From Strix aluco (lineage: Eukaryota; Chordata; Aves; Strigiformes; Strigidae), in NCBI RefSeq assembly GCF_031877795.1, contig NC_133971.1, forward strand, positions 12,626,325 through 12,690,324: a stretch of 64,000 nucleotides of DNA, in the 5' to 3' direction. Below are positions 13,172 to 26,093 of this stretch, one piece after another (the stretch's first letter is position 1; every line of letters starts with the position of its first letter). A model generated the notes under the pieces. That model had not been told where the DNA came from. It saw nothing but the letters and a program-made list of their open reading frames with translations, and ran no database searches. The position numbers were made by a program, and so were the translations under genes.

Positions 13172-14576
13172 CCTAGTCTTACCAAAAGTGGAGTGAGTTT
13201 GAATAAAATTTCTTAACATTGGCACCGTTTTACTGAAGTCCAAGAAGTTTTACCAAGTGATTGTAATTGGTTTTGTCTTCTAGTGGAATAGTTTGGATAG
13301 TCCTCTGGTAATTTACTTCTTGCCCAGACTTGATTTAATTCAGCCGGTAAAATTCACTTCTGAGGGAACAAGTCTAGAAAATTCCAGGCTGTGATTCTGA
13401 TTGTTTCAAAAAATGTTTTCAGAATAGCCCCTGCAAATACTGGATACGCTGCTAAGTACATGTACAGCTCTTAAAAACAGCGTGTGATACTTCTTCTCCT
13501 AAGAACATAAAGTCAGGGGTGTGGAAGAATCACAGTATTCATTGATTAGTAATTAGTGAATCCATTTTAAAGGTAAAGTTACTGTATCAGTAGTAATGAT
13601 CTCATATAGTAAGTTTCCAAAAGAATTTTAGAACTTCAACATAAAAAAAACTGGAAGAATTCAATAAGTGTATTTCTGAAAGAGGGGAGCCCATAAGAAA
13701 AAGGAAACAACAGCACATTCAAAATTACTGTAATTTGCAGCCCATACATGGCCCTTGATTTGTCAGATAACTTCTATAGAAGTCAGTGAGATTTTCTTGA
13801 ATGGATAAGAAAAGTATATTTCCTACTGTTACAGTTGTAGCTAAGTTGTTCTAGCATGGAAATATCTAAACTACCATCATCAGCTTGGGAGTTAGAAATG
13901 CCTCTACAATATGAGTCACTGCATTGTGCTTTTATTCTACTTGTATTATCATATACCCAGATTGACTCCATCAGCCTTATCAGAGTAACTGGAGATTTTC
14001 GCTTGTCTGACTAAACAAAATCTGATTACAAGTCTTCTGTTATTGAAAGCACTATTGTAACTGCTTCAGAAGAACAATCTGATTTAATAAAAACAGCATT
14101 GCAACCATTTACAGGTCTCCTAGAAAGAACTAGCCCTGCTTTTCCTCTGGCTGGAGTGGGATGTTGCGTGGCAGTTGTATCACAGTATTGCAGTGCATTG
14201 GTAGAGAACAAAAAAACAACACAATACCGAAACTGACAATAGTTTGTGTGAAAATACATACACTAAAGAAAAAATAACCCAGCAGATGGGAGGAACACAA
14301 ATAAGAATGTTTTCTCAAGATCTGTTTAGAAGAAAACGTCATTGGATGACTTTTCTACTTACATTCAAAATGAATCAGCAAGTCTTTTTTTACCTTTAAA
14401 TGGTTAAGTGATGAAGACATAAACAATGTATTTAAGATACAAAACCAGAGGCAGGTTTAGTAGGCTGTTGCACATACGCCACAATCAGAGGGGCCTCCTG
14501 CCCTCAGTATCTAAGGGGATTGAGCATATCTCCTCTGCAGTATTTGTCACATTTTTCATTCCAGCAGGAGAACCAT
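13172..14576. other. Intronic stretch without recognised features
   Basis: Unique AT-rich sequence between an LTR and a CR1. I see no exon, RNA or repeat. A 77-codon and a 70-codon minus ORF near 14.0-14.3 kb have no recognisable motifs. Confidence 0.6.
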
Positions 14577-15545
14577 AATCATAGAGACATAGGATGGTTT
14601 GGGTTGGAAGGCATCTTAAAGATCATCTAGTTCCAACCCCCTGCCATGGGCAGGGACACCTTCCACTAGACCAGGTTGCTCAAAGCCCCGTCCAACCTGG
14701 CCTTGGACACTTCAGGGAGGGGGCACCCACAGTTTCTCTGGGCAACATGTGCCAGTGTCCCACCACCCTCACAGGAAAGAATTTCTTCCTAATACCTAAG
14801 CTAAATCTACCCTCTTTCAGTCTAAAACCATTACCCCTCATTCTATCCCTACACTCCCTGATAAAGAGTCCCTCCCCATCTTTCCTGTAGCCGCCTTTAA
14901 GTACTGGAAGGCTACTATAAGATCTCCCTGGAGCCTTCCCTTCTCCAGGCTGAACAACCCCAACTCTCTCAGTCTGTCCTCATAGTGGAGCTCCAGCCCC
15001 CTGATCATCTTTGTGGCCTCCTCTGGACTCTCTGCAACAGGTCCATGTCCTTCTTATGTTGTGGGCCCCAGAGCTGGACACAGGACTCCAGGTGGGGTCT
15101 AACGAGAGACAGTAAGTAGGCAGAATCACCTTCCTTGACATGCTGGCCACACTTCTCTTGGTGCAGCCCAGGATACAGTTGGCTTTCTGGGCTGCGAGCA
15201 CACATTGCTGGCTCATAGTCATGTTTTCCATCCCCTACCCCTCCCAAGTCCTTCACAGAACTCCACTCATTGCCCAGCCTGTATTTGTGCTTGGGATTGC
15301 CCTGACCCATGTGCAGGACCTTGCACTTGGCCTTGTTGAACTTCATGAGGTTTGCACGGGCTCATCTCTCCAGCCTGTCCAGGTCCCTCTGGATGGCACA
15401 TCCCTTCCCTCCAGTGTGTTGACCGCACCTTCAACTTGGTGTCATCGGCAAAGTTGCTGAGGGTGCACTCGATCCCACTGTCCATGCTACCAACTAAGAT
15501 GTTGAACAGCACTGGTCCCAATACCAACCCGTGATGTCTGAGGTA
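14577..15545 (-). mobile_element. CR1 LINE, antisense, with reverse-transcriptase remnant
   Basis: The 3' tail is at the left (aatcatagagacataggatgg), followed by ggtttgggttggaaggc and ccctgccatgggcaggg. Going right (5' on the element) come the end of the CR1 ORF2 and the RT domain. A minus-strand ORF at 15267-15527 holds VLGPVLFNI and FADDTKLKV, the RT motifs around the catalytic Asp-Asp. The RT portion is split over at least two frames (15005-15346 and 15267-15527), so the copy is frameshifted and dead. It is 5' truncated near 15545. Confidence 0.92.
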
Positions 15546-18500
15546 GATCTTGTTTCCAGATCACCTTTGTAGATTTCTAAACAGCAGTGTTTCTGATAGT
15601 AAATTAAAAGACAATCTACAGGGTAATATTTGTGGACAGAGATTTTTCCACAGCTTATCAAGCCAATTTACATTCCTTTTCATAGCAAGTACATGTATGG
15701 GGTATAAGGCAGAATTTGATGAATTCATGTTCATTTTTGATTTGCTGAAGGTTTATTTTCCTTTAGCTTTTGAAGACAAGCAGTCTTCCTTATGTGTCTA
15801 GATAGTTCTTTCAGCCCATATTTTAGAAATATTGATACTGTTCATAAAAATGAGAGTTAAGCATAGAATTTGTCAAAATAATACTTCTACGAAAAGGGGT
15901 ATTAACCCCTTGATATAATTTAGCTACTCTTTTAACGGGAGATAATACATCACTATGTGTTTTTAAATGGTAATAGTAAAAGTAAAATGTTGCTCTGTTG
16001 TAAATGTGTGACTAAAATTTTTAAGTTAAATTCGATCGATCTTTGTTCAGTTTAGTAGTCTTTAGTTTCACTATTTTCAGTGGAACTATGAATGCTGGAC
16101 ACCTGTGGGAATTCAGGAAAATTTGAAGGTGTTTCTCAGTTGTCAACAAAATTTTGGCAGTACAATAAAATCATCTGTAAACTATTTTGGAAAAACATCA
16201 AAATTTTTAATGGAATTTTCACTCTTTACTTTTTCATGTTAAGGAGGGGCATTTTAATCATGTTTATTCTTGCATTTTAAAATTATTATCCAAAGAGCTG
16301 CATTCACCTTTCTCAGGTATACTGGGTACTCTATGGTTGGTCTAAGAGCTCCCTCTATAGGTTTTATTTTCATTATCAGCTTAGAAAAATACAAAGGAAA
16401 GTAAATTCCTTCTTGTCAGTGCTTCATAAACATTCAATTGAACATGACCTGATTTTTTAAAAGCTGGATTTTATGGAAAGAAAACCATCGATTTTACCAA
16501 TTAATTTTATTTACAAAAATGTATACTTTTAATTTTAATAGCAGCCTGATAAACTGCATAACTTAAGCTACTGTTATATAAAGGAATAAACCAGCATTTT
16601 TTCTTTTGTAACTACTTTTAGTATGTGTAGATATCAGAGCTCTCAGACTGCAGAAGTATGGCTCACACAGTAGTACAGGTTTCTCATCAACTTAGTATTC
16701 ACGTCTTTGAATAAGGACTTCTACCCTTTATGGCACCCCGGTGGTATAGTATTCATGTGACAACTACAGAAATTCCTAGTAAGGGAGGGACAGGTTATCT
16801 GAAAATATTTAATATACAGCTATCAGCATAATTTAGCAGAGAGCAAAAAGGAAAATTGGAGCCAAATGATTTGCCAGTTTTCCCTAGACATCAGCAAGTG
16901 TTTCTAGGTCCGATAAGTAATCCTACAGACCTCATGATGGGAAGTGTCATTGTTGGTAGTAATAAACTAACCATCTGGCTTTCTTTCATACAGTTTTTAT
17001 TATTGAAAACAAAACCAACAAATCTCTGTATGAAGGAACCAATTTTCTTAGTTCTATTTAAAAATCAAAGCCTACTGTTTTCTAGTGAAGATCAGACAGT
17101 AGTAAAGCCTGGCAGTTATTTAAACAATATGCCAGCTTGCATGGACCTATAATCTTTACCCTACATGCAAAATATATGCACATGTACACCCATCTCACCA
17201 TTCCCCCTCCCTCATGTATGGGAACATATGCATCTTGCAGCTTCACTGGCAAGATAAGAGGCTTTCTCACAGCTGTAGAATCCCATAAATTGCATCTTTG
17301 GTCCCTTCCAACATGGGCCATTCATTGCATTCACCTTGTGAAAGGCAGCAGTGCTCCCCTGTCAGATGAAGTATCCCCAAATAGCCACAACATGTGTATC
17401 CAAATTCTGTAAAGGTTAGTAGTACCTCTTTATCTTACCTAAGTGGATAGGGAGAAGCAAGAAAATTTCTGCTCCACAATGGATACAGGAAGTGAGCACA
17501 ATTCCTATTCACAGCCTTGTGGCAACTGTGCTCAGAAGCCAGCAGTGAGGAACTGGTCTTCAGCTCATGGGCAGGTGCTCAGTGCTGTGCTAGGTCTCAT
17601 ATGCCCAGCTGCACGTAAGCTGTTAAACAGCTCTGTTGAGAACAGGATTTAGCACAGTAGTTGTGTGAGATTGTGCCATATGAGATTTCTCTTGAATGTC
17701 TAACTGGTCTTCATAAAGAAATCAGTTGGAGTAGCTGAAACAGAGGCAGCTGACTTTGGGGGATAATAATACAAGTTTGCATGAACTTTGTAAATAAATA
17801 TGAATTTGGTATGTCGCTATTTAATAATAAACATATCATAATCAGAATTCTGAAAGTTATGTCTGTACTAATCGCCTGTTCCCTTTAAAGGGAAATTTTA
17901 AGTCCACTACACAGAATGTACTTCAGGGATTATAAAAGAAATCTTTATGTGCATTGGCATCAGAGCATGTGGCTTTCAGAGATGAAAATGAGGCCTATAT
18001 ACATACATAGGTGAAAATTGTTTGGTGCAAGCTAATGGAATTCTTGTGGTCATTATTGCAATTAAACACTAACTAAACAGTTTGAGACAATCAATGAGGG
18101 TAGTAGCCTGGAAATAATTCTCATATAGACTTTCGTTAATTAAAATATTTTTCTTGGATGTCACTGCAGTTACTCTGGATTTGCAAATGAGAGATGAATT
18201 TTGCCCACAGCCCAGTCACAGATGCTCCATATTCTTGAAAAAACAAGAATGGGTCAGAACATTCATATATCATAGATGTTTCTCGTTCTTATTCTCATGA
18301 TATTCAAAAATATAGTTTAGAAGAAAAATACATTAGATTTACAACAGAAAAGTCAATTAAAATACCTATTACTATGCTTTCCAATTACTTTTCCAGATTA
18401 TTTGTGAATAGGAAGCCACTGATAAATTTGAACTGGCTTATGAGCCAATTGTCTTGTATATAATTGCTGCTTGCTTAGTCTGCACAATTAAAAATTCTGT

Positions 18501-21500
18501 CAGTAAGCCCCAAAAATTTTTAAATAATAAAGGTTTTCACCATATTTGCCTCTTAGAAATTAAATAGATGTATGATGAATATACTGTTTTCTTACACCTG
18601 TGTGCAGAACCTCAATCTTTTTGCCAGAAATAGCTAGAAAGGAAGAAATACATTCAACATTGTAAATAAAGTTCCTGTAATGGCCATGTCTTCTGAAAAA
18701 TCTAAGGATTTCTAGCACCTGAAACAATGCAGAGAAAAATAGGACAACCATAATCCAGTTTTACCTAAATTTGCTACAAGGAAATTATCTTCTCATGATC
18801 TAAGTTTCAATACTCCTGTTAGTGATAGACTTGTGGTTAGAAGTCTAGCTTTCAGACGAGATAAACAGATTCAGCTTTACTTGCATAAGAGGTGGCGTAG
18901 ATCTGTATCTCCCTATTGTAAAGAGCTCTCATCACCGAACAGAAAAAGGTCATCCTTCCCATCTGTGGTGGCTTTATTTTTTGCAGGTTCCACTTTGGAC
19001 ATGAACATTTATGGGTCAATGCCTTGCAGGTGGAATAGGCAAATCAATGGCTCATTTATCCATTACTAGTTGTGTAACTGTTCATCTTCAGGACACATGA
19101 AACCCTGCTCAGAAAGAAAAGTTTAGGCATCTAGGAAACTCAAGCAGCAACTGAATGTGCTTGTGTGTATACTGGTGGGGCTCCAGGACTTGGGTATTAC
19201 ATGAAATTAGCAATAGTTTTGAAGAGCTAGATTTTGGACGTGGGTGCTAAATATGAAAAGTAAATGGAATTTTACACTCCCAAATCTTTTTGTAATCCCT
19301 CTATTGGTAAGGGTATCTCAAAGAAAATTACTGTATGTGCGCACAGGGAAACAATCTGCAACGGTAAGTGAGGCAGATGATGGAGAAAAAACAAAAGCTG
19401 TATATCCATCTACTGCAGTAATTCCATGGTGCTGAATTTGGGAATAATGTTCAATGCACACGTAAGAGTATGTGACACTAAGGGGTATAAAAAAATCTCA
19501 TCTGTAAGCTAAAAGGCTAGACAAACGAGGATAGTAAAAGCCTCTAAGAGGCCATGTATTATCTAAATATGTATTGCATGGTTCTTAAATTTAGCTATCA
19601 TGGAAATAAAACCAGGTAAATAAGACCCTAAGTTCAGAAAGTTAATACTATTTCAGAGGAAGAAAATGTAGTGTGATATACTTCTGCTGTATTTGGCTAG
19701 CTGCTTGTTCAAGGTGTATTTGGTTAGATGAATTGTATTTACTCCTGAAACTGCCTATTATATCAAACATCTGCTCTAAAATTCATCCAATTTTGTAGTA
19801 ACTCTTTTAAAAGAAATATTGATATCATTAGGAGGAGTACATGCAAAATGAAGGACTAGATGCTGGTCTTGAAAATGCTGGTATGATTTAGAAACAAGTT
19901 ACTTCTGAAGAACTACTCCTGATTTACACTGAAACAAATTAAATTTCTATCTGGGCTATATGTGTTTTATCTTCTTTGGTTAATACAAATACGATTACAT
20001 TAAAAACCCTTCTTGCCATCTACCAGTTTGAAAATAAATGCTGTTAAATTTATGGTTATTGTTTATGCAAAGAGAACAGTCCATTTCTGATCACCTAAAT
20101 GATCACAGATCTAACAGCTGCACTTCATATAACCATAGATTGGTTAAAAATGAAACAAACGGCAAACACAACTGAGGAGAATGTTAAGATTTAACTCTTG
20201 TTAAACCAGGAATAGATACTATGAGTTAATGCAAGATGAAAAGTACTAGATACTTAATGCAAGGTAAAAAAGTATAAAATTTGTAATATATAAAGTAGAA
20301 CTTCTAAGTGTCTGAGGAGTCTGCGGTTAAGTACAGTTTTTAAAAAGCTAATTCAGCACAATTTTGTGTTCATGTATGTGTGTTGTAATGCTGTGTGTCT
20401 TCTAAGTATAATTTTCAGCATTTCAGAGTTAAAATTCTTCATTTTGTTATACTACTGCTTATGCAGTCACTAAAAATGTTTATGTTCCTATGCTTTGAAA
20501 AGAATGTGAGATTTCAACGTGTATCCATGTCTAGGAAATATGTGTTTTCATATGCAGTTAAGGACTTGACTGAATAAGCAAAAAAAATTCTGTCAGGTAG
20601 CTGAGTTTTCAGGAAAATTATTCAGGATCTTAAGGCTATCAAAATGTTTTCTGAGTTTGAATCACTGAGAACAGGAAAAAATAGGAAGCATCTGAAAAGA
20701 CATCTTCAGAGTATTTGGGGTGAACCCTTTTTGTTCTGCCACCATAGCTTTATTCTGTATTTATAAGATGCAGGAAATACCATATTGTGCATGGTATAGT
20801 TTTTCAACAAACACAGACTTCGCTTTAAAAGTAGAAAAGTAGACGTAGATTAAGAGAAATGCACATATTATTGTCTAGCCAAAAGAAATAAAGCTCCTAG
20901 AATGGACAGGTTTATTATCATGCGTAGAGTATTTCTCCTAAAGTAGCACAGACCACAGCAATTGTAATTTGTATGCCAGTCATTTCCTGCCTTTTTAATG
21001 AGGTCTACTTTGTAATGGATTGGCAGGTGGGAACAATCTTCCTTTGTCCCTTCTGACTAAGTCCAGTATGGTGTCTTCTCAATTTTCAGTCTTTTCCAAT
21101 CTTGTCTTTTTTTCTTTTTTAGCTGGTATTTTTGCTTGTTTAAGCATTCTTGGTGGTACAGCTTACCACTGCTGTGATTCTTACCAGTTTTTATTGGCAT
21201 GTACAAACACCAGTAGTCCTCCTTCATATGCTGTGGAAGTGCTAAGGTTGCTCTTTCCTTTCAGGAAGGTTCTCTCCATTTCTGTGAAACCTTCATGGTC
21301 CCATTTGGTTTCTGATGTCACTTGGAGAGACAGGAACCCTTGAGGACCTTGGAAGACCACACAGTTTATTCCTCATTGGAGGCAGATTATGGCAAGTCCT
21401 TGCATCAAATATTCCTTTGAGAGCACTCCTTTCTCCTGCTCACTGAGCCACATGCATCAGGGCCTACCTTATACTGGCCCTATTTTCTTACCCCAGGATA

Positions 21501-21602
21501 TGACTAAGTACTTTCTTCCTTGGTGTCACTGAAATCAGTGGCAGTACATGTGCGCTTTCTAGGTCTCCTTTGTTAGATATAATGGTGAATCTCAAATACA
21601 GA

Positions 21603-22595
21603 TGTCATGGTTTGAGCCCAGAGGACAACTGAGCACCACGCAGCCATTTGCTCAACCCTTTTCCCTCCAGCGCTGGGAAGGAGAAAATGAAGAAAAAGGC
21701 TCAGGAATCGAGATAAGGACAGGGAGGCTTGGCTCACCCATTATGATCATAGGCAAAAGAGAGGCTTGTTAGGGGAAGAAAAAGAACATCACTTTAATTC
21801 AAAACACTGATGATAATGACACCGAACAGACAGAATGGGACAGTGAGAAGTGTTACCATATCTTAAACCATGTCCCCCACCCCTCCCTTCTTCCTGGGCT
21901 CAGTTTTGTTCCTGTTATCTCTACCTCCTCTCCCAGCGGTGCAGGGGTGGGGGATGGGGGGTGCAGTCAGTCCACCACTTCTTCCTCCAGGGTGGCAGGG
22001 GCAGGAATCACTCTTCTGCATTCTTCCCCCTGCTCCACGTGGTGTCCCTCTCACGAGAGACAGTCCTCCACAAACTCTCCCCACCGTGAGTCCTCCCCAC
22101 GGGATGCATTCTTCTCGAGATGCTCCAGCGTGGGTCACCTCCACGTGTGCAGTCCTCCCAGCGCCGAACTGCAACAGTGGGGGCTGCTTCTTCCCACAGA
22201 GTCCCGGGGTCCTCCACAGGCCACAGGTGAATCTCTGCTCCTCTGGTGACCTCCATGGGTGGCAGGGAGGGAGGCCCTGCCCTCTCACCATGGGATACAG
22301 GGAGGGGTCTCTGCTCTGGTGCACCTCCCCACCTTCCTCCTTCTTCCTTCCACTGACCTCCATGTTTGCATTGGTGTCCTTCTCATAACTCATCCTCCAA
22401 GCCCCCACCCCGTCTCAGATTCCCTTCTTAAATATGCTATCACAGAGGCTCAGCCGCTGTCACTAATTGACTTGGCCTTAGCCAGAGTTGGGTCCAACTT
22501 GGAGGCAGGGGAGGTTTTGAGAAGCTTCTCACAGGGGACCACTCTGTAGCCCCCTCCCTCACTACCAAAAAACGTTGCCACTCAAACCCAGCACA
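21603..22595 (-). mobile_element. Antisense solo LTR, ERV-L-like avian family (copy 2)
   Basis: The left end tgtcatggtttgagcc (reverse of ...GGCTCAAACCATGACA) and the right end cgttgccactcaaacccagc define an LTR in reverse orientation, about 993 bp. Central GC-rich repeats (ctccacgtggtg, ctccagcgtgggtc, tctgctcctctgg) and the run ttcttaaatatgctatcaca match copy 3 at 42954-44060, which has ttcttaaatatgttatcaca. The 21860-22400 segment is the most GC-rich part of the left half of the window. It produces four or five overlapping ORFs of up to 181 codons on both strands, none with protein similarity. Polymorphic length is likely in the repeated middle. Confidence 0.82.
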
Positions 22596-24094
22596 AGAAT
22601 TAACAGATTTTAGCATGGAGTATTCATTTGAACTGAACTTCAGTAAGATTGTACAGCACAAACTGATAGGATTTTCCTTAAAATAGAGTTTTTAAGCTTT
22701 GTTCTTGACAAAAGAGCTGGACTTAACATTTTGACTGGACTCTGGATCTAGATATAAATAATGACCTCTTACCTTAGGTCAGAAAGAACCTATTTTGCTC
22801 TTTAAATAGATATTGTCTGATGTATTTCTTGAAGTCTTTTGTCTAGATTGGTATTAAAAAAGTATTTGACCATAGCAGCCCAATCTAGTGTTACTGCAAA
22901 TAATTTCTCAGGTAAGTCGCTTTGGTTCCCATGAAGAAATCCACAATTCTACTTTTCATATACAGGAAGGTCTTTTGAAGCATCAGTTTAACTACAGGAA
23001 AGCCAATCCCTGTAAAGAATGCTAGCAATCTTTTTATTGTGAAAGCTTCATTTATATTATTCATAGGCTAGAAATCTGCAAACGTGCTGAAAAGTACTTT
23101 TCATTTCTTGGCAGTAGTATTCAGAAATGCCATTAGATTCAGGTTATTTAGAAAAGCAGGTTTCTGCAGTTGTTATAAAATCTGGTTTTGAGGGTTATCT
23201 TGCCATTTAACATCACTATGTAGCAAACCAATGGCAAGAATGTCTGAACATGAAATGGCTGAAATCCTAACTCTTCAATCTTACCACTTACTGCCCTATT
23301 GAAAGTACCTTTAGAAGGAGCATTGAAAACCTAATTCTCATCTATGACTGAGTAAATCACTTTGTTACTACTTATAGAAACAGTTAGGTTTATAAAAATG
23401 TACATTTACGCCCGTGCAGCATTGTTAGCCTACAAAAGTGAGATGTAATGTCTGATTTTACAGCCAGGCATGAGAAATGGTTCTTGGATCTGGGTAAATA
23501 ATCTTCTTAGAGTCCTAAGCAATTAATTGGAGGTGTAGGATTACTCTTGATTTCATTTTTTTAAAAAAAATTCTTACTACAGTCCTGAAAAAAATCTTGA
23601 ACATCCCGTTCTCCTCACAGTGCAGTATCACATGACTACTGATTTAAACACAGGGAGGGGAAAGAAATTCAGGTGAAACTGTAGAACCGAAAGGCTACAA
23701 CTGACTTGTTTCTGATGAGCATCTTCGAAGTAAGGTTGATTATGCCTGATCCAGGATTTGTAACCTCAGCTGTGACTGTGAAGGTGGCTCTGCAGTCTCT
23801 TGCATCTGCACCAGGACCAAGGGTAACTGAAACTGGATGGCAACAGAACACTTCAGTCTACCAGAAAATACTTATCCAAAGCTTTTAAAGAGGAGGAAAC
23901 ATCTCAGTCACTTATTTTCCCCTTTTCCAAAAATATGTAGAAGAGAAAATAAGGACATTTAATCTTACCAAAGACAACCTGAGTTTAGCTGTTTTAAGCC
24001 TAGAGCTTTATAGAGCTAAAGAATTGTTTGTAAATACGGTTTGGTAGAAACAGGTTTTTTGTCACATACTCATAGCTTGTGAAGCAGATTATGA

Positions 24095-24385
<291 letters not shown>

Positions 24386-25944
24386 TGAAAGACAAAGCAC
24401 CAAACTGTAAAATGAACTATACCTCTGAAGCTTTTCAGCTACTGAAAAAAAGCTGTATTTCTGTTTCATTATCATCATTCTTACAGAAGTGTGTCATATC
24501 AGGCATTATCACTAATGTCATTGCAGTTTAGAAGTCTGAGTGTTGTTTTAAAAGAGTGGTCCCAAAACTTTTAGCTGTTGTCAGTCATATCAGTGGGCAA
24601 ACTACCGTAGTCATTTTATTAGAGGTATTTTTGTTGGGTATGATACTTGAGGGCACGTGTTTGGTGGAGCAATATGGCATGGTTTTAGTACTAAACTGAT
24701 TCCTTTACTATCACTGTTATTTATCCAGCAGTGCCAGCTTATAGTAAAAACCAGATAAATATGGTTTAAAAGTATCTAGTTATAAAACTGGATACTAGGT
24801 TCAGAACTGAAATCTAGAGTATTTTTACACACAACGGAGATGTCATTGCTTCAGTGAAAATGCTCTAATGATTCCGTATTTGATTAGCCACCTACTGAAA
24901 GGAAAATGTAGAAATGCACATAATTTACTCAACAGGTTAATTAGTAACATCATTACTCAGTGATGGCACACTGATTGGGGCTGTATCTGTGCTGATTGTA
25001 ACTACTCTTTCCCCAGATAATATCTCAGCAGAATATCCTAGGTAAAGACAAGACAAAGTTCTGTAATGAACTGTAATGAAGGTCTTGTAATGAACCTTAT
25101 ATATTTGCTGTCCTTCTGAAAGATCCCTTAATGTATTTTTCACATCTAGCTGTAGGATAAAGCTGAAGCCAGTGATATTTTTCTTATGAAAGTAAGAATT
25201 AGAAGTTTGTAACTGCTCAGTTGAGCATCTCAGTGATTTTCTCAAGTTGAAAAGAAATCTATAAAATAGGAAGAGACAGAATTAACAGAGCCATCATATA
25301 ACAAGATGCCAGTAGCTGCTAAAATGAATCATCATTTTTTAAGAGAGATTGTACTACATTTCCTAGCATTGGCTACAGTTGTCAAACCACCTTCTGTACT
25401 TGCAGAAGAAAAGTAGCTTGAGGTGACCCAAGTAACACCGATATGTCTTGTCTCTCCCTTTTGCCTCTGAATGGAATCTACATTAATAAATAATGTAATC
25501 ATGTAATAAACTAAGCATCAAACTATTAGATGTCTAAAGTTGGATAAAATTAATTACAGCATAGTAGTATAGGCCAGCTTAGTTCCTATCTGGCAGTACT
25601 TTTGATAAACATTGGTTCCTCATCTTACCATAGAGGAAGTCATGGTAGCTATTCTGCCATTGCTAAATAGAGTAGGTTTTGTCCTGCATCAATATAGAGA
25701 TAACCACAGTAATTTGGCTCCAAGTTTCTGTGATATTATTTGAGAAAAATTCATAATAGGCAAAAATTATATAATCACAGGGATTGAAATAATTTGAATT
25801 TTGGAATTTAGCCCATAGAACATTGCTCTTGTATAGTAAATACTTGGTATTTACAACACCTGGAAGTATTGTAAAGGCATCATGCAACAAGGGAAACTCC
25901 AGTTACACGTTAAATATTTTTTCAGAGTGAAGGTAGTCATATAC

Positions 25945-26093
25945 TAGAACAGGAACCCAAAGAGGCTGTGAAATCTCTGTCCTTGGAGATACTGATAACT
26001 CAAATAGCCCTGATCAATCTGATGTGAGTTGGCCCTGCGTTCATTAGGATGTTAGACTAGATGACCTTGCAACCTATTTATTCTATGTTCTGC
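25945..26093 (+). mobile_element. Old CR1 LINE 3' end, sense
   Basis: The order of aacaggaacccaaagaggct, aatctctgtccttggagata, gttagactagatgacctt and terminal ttattctatgttctg is that of the last 150 bases of a CR1, strongly diverged. It lies within RGS7BP intron 3. Confidence 0.8.

Noticed and set aside
12746..13243. 165-codon minus ORF with Gly/Arg/Glu-rich sequence
   Set aside because: Covers LTR copy 1 and runs past its end. No similarity to retroviral or cellular proteins.
21863..22408. 181-codon minus and 172-codon plus ORFs
   Set aside because: Both lie in the GC-rich LTR copy 2. Simultaneous open frames reflect composition, not coding.
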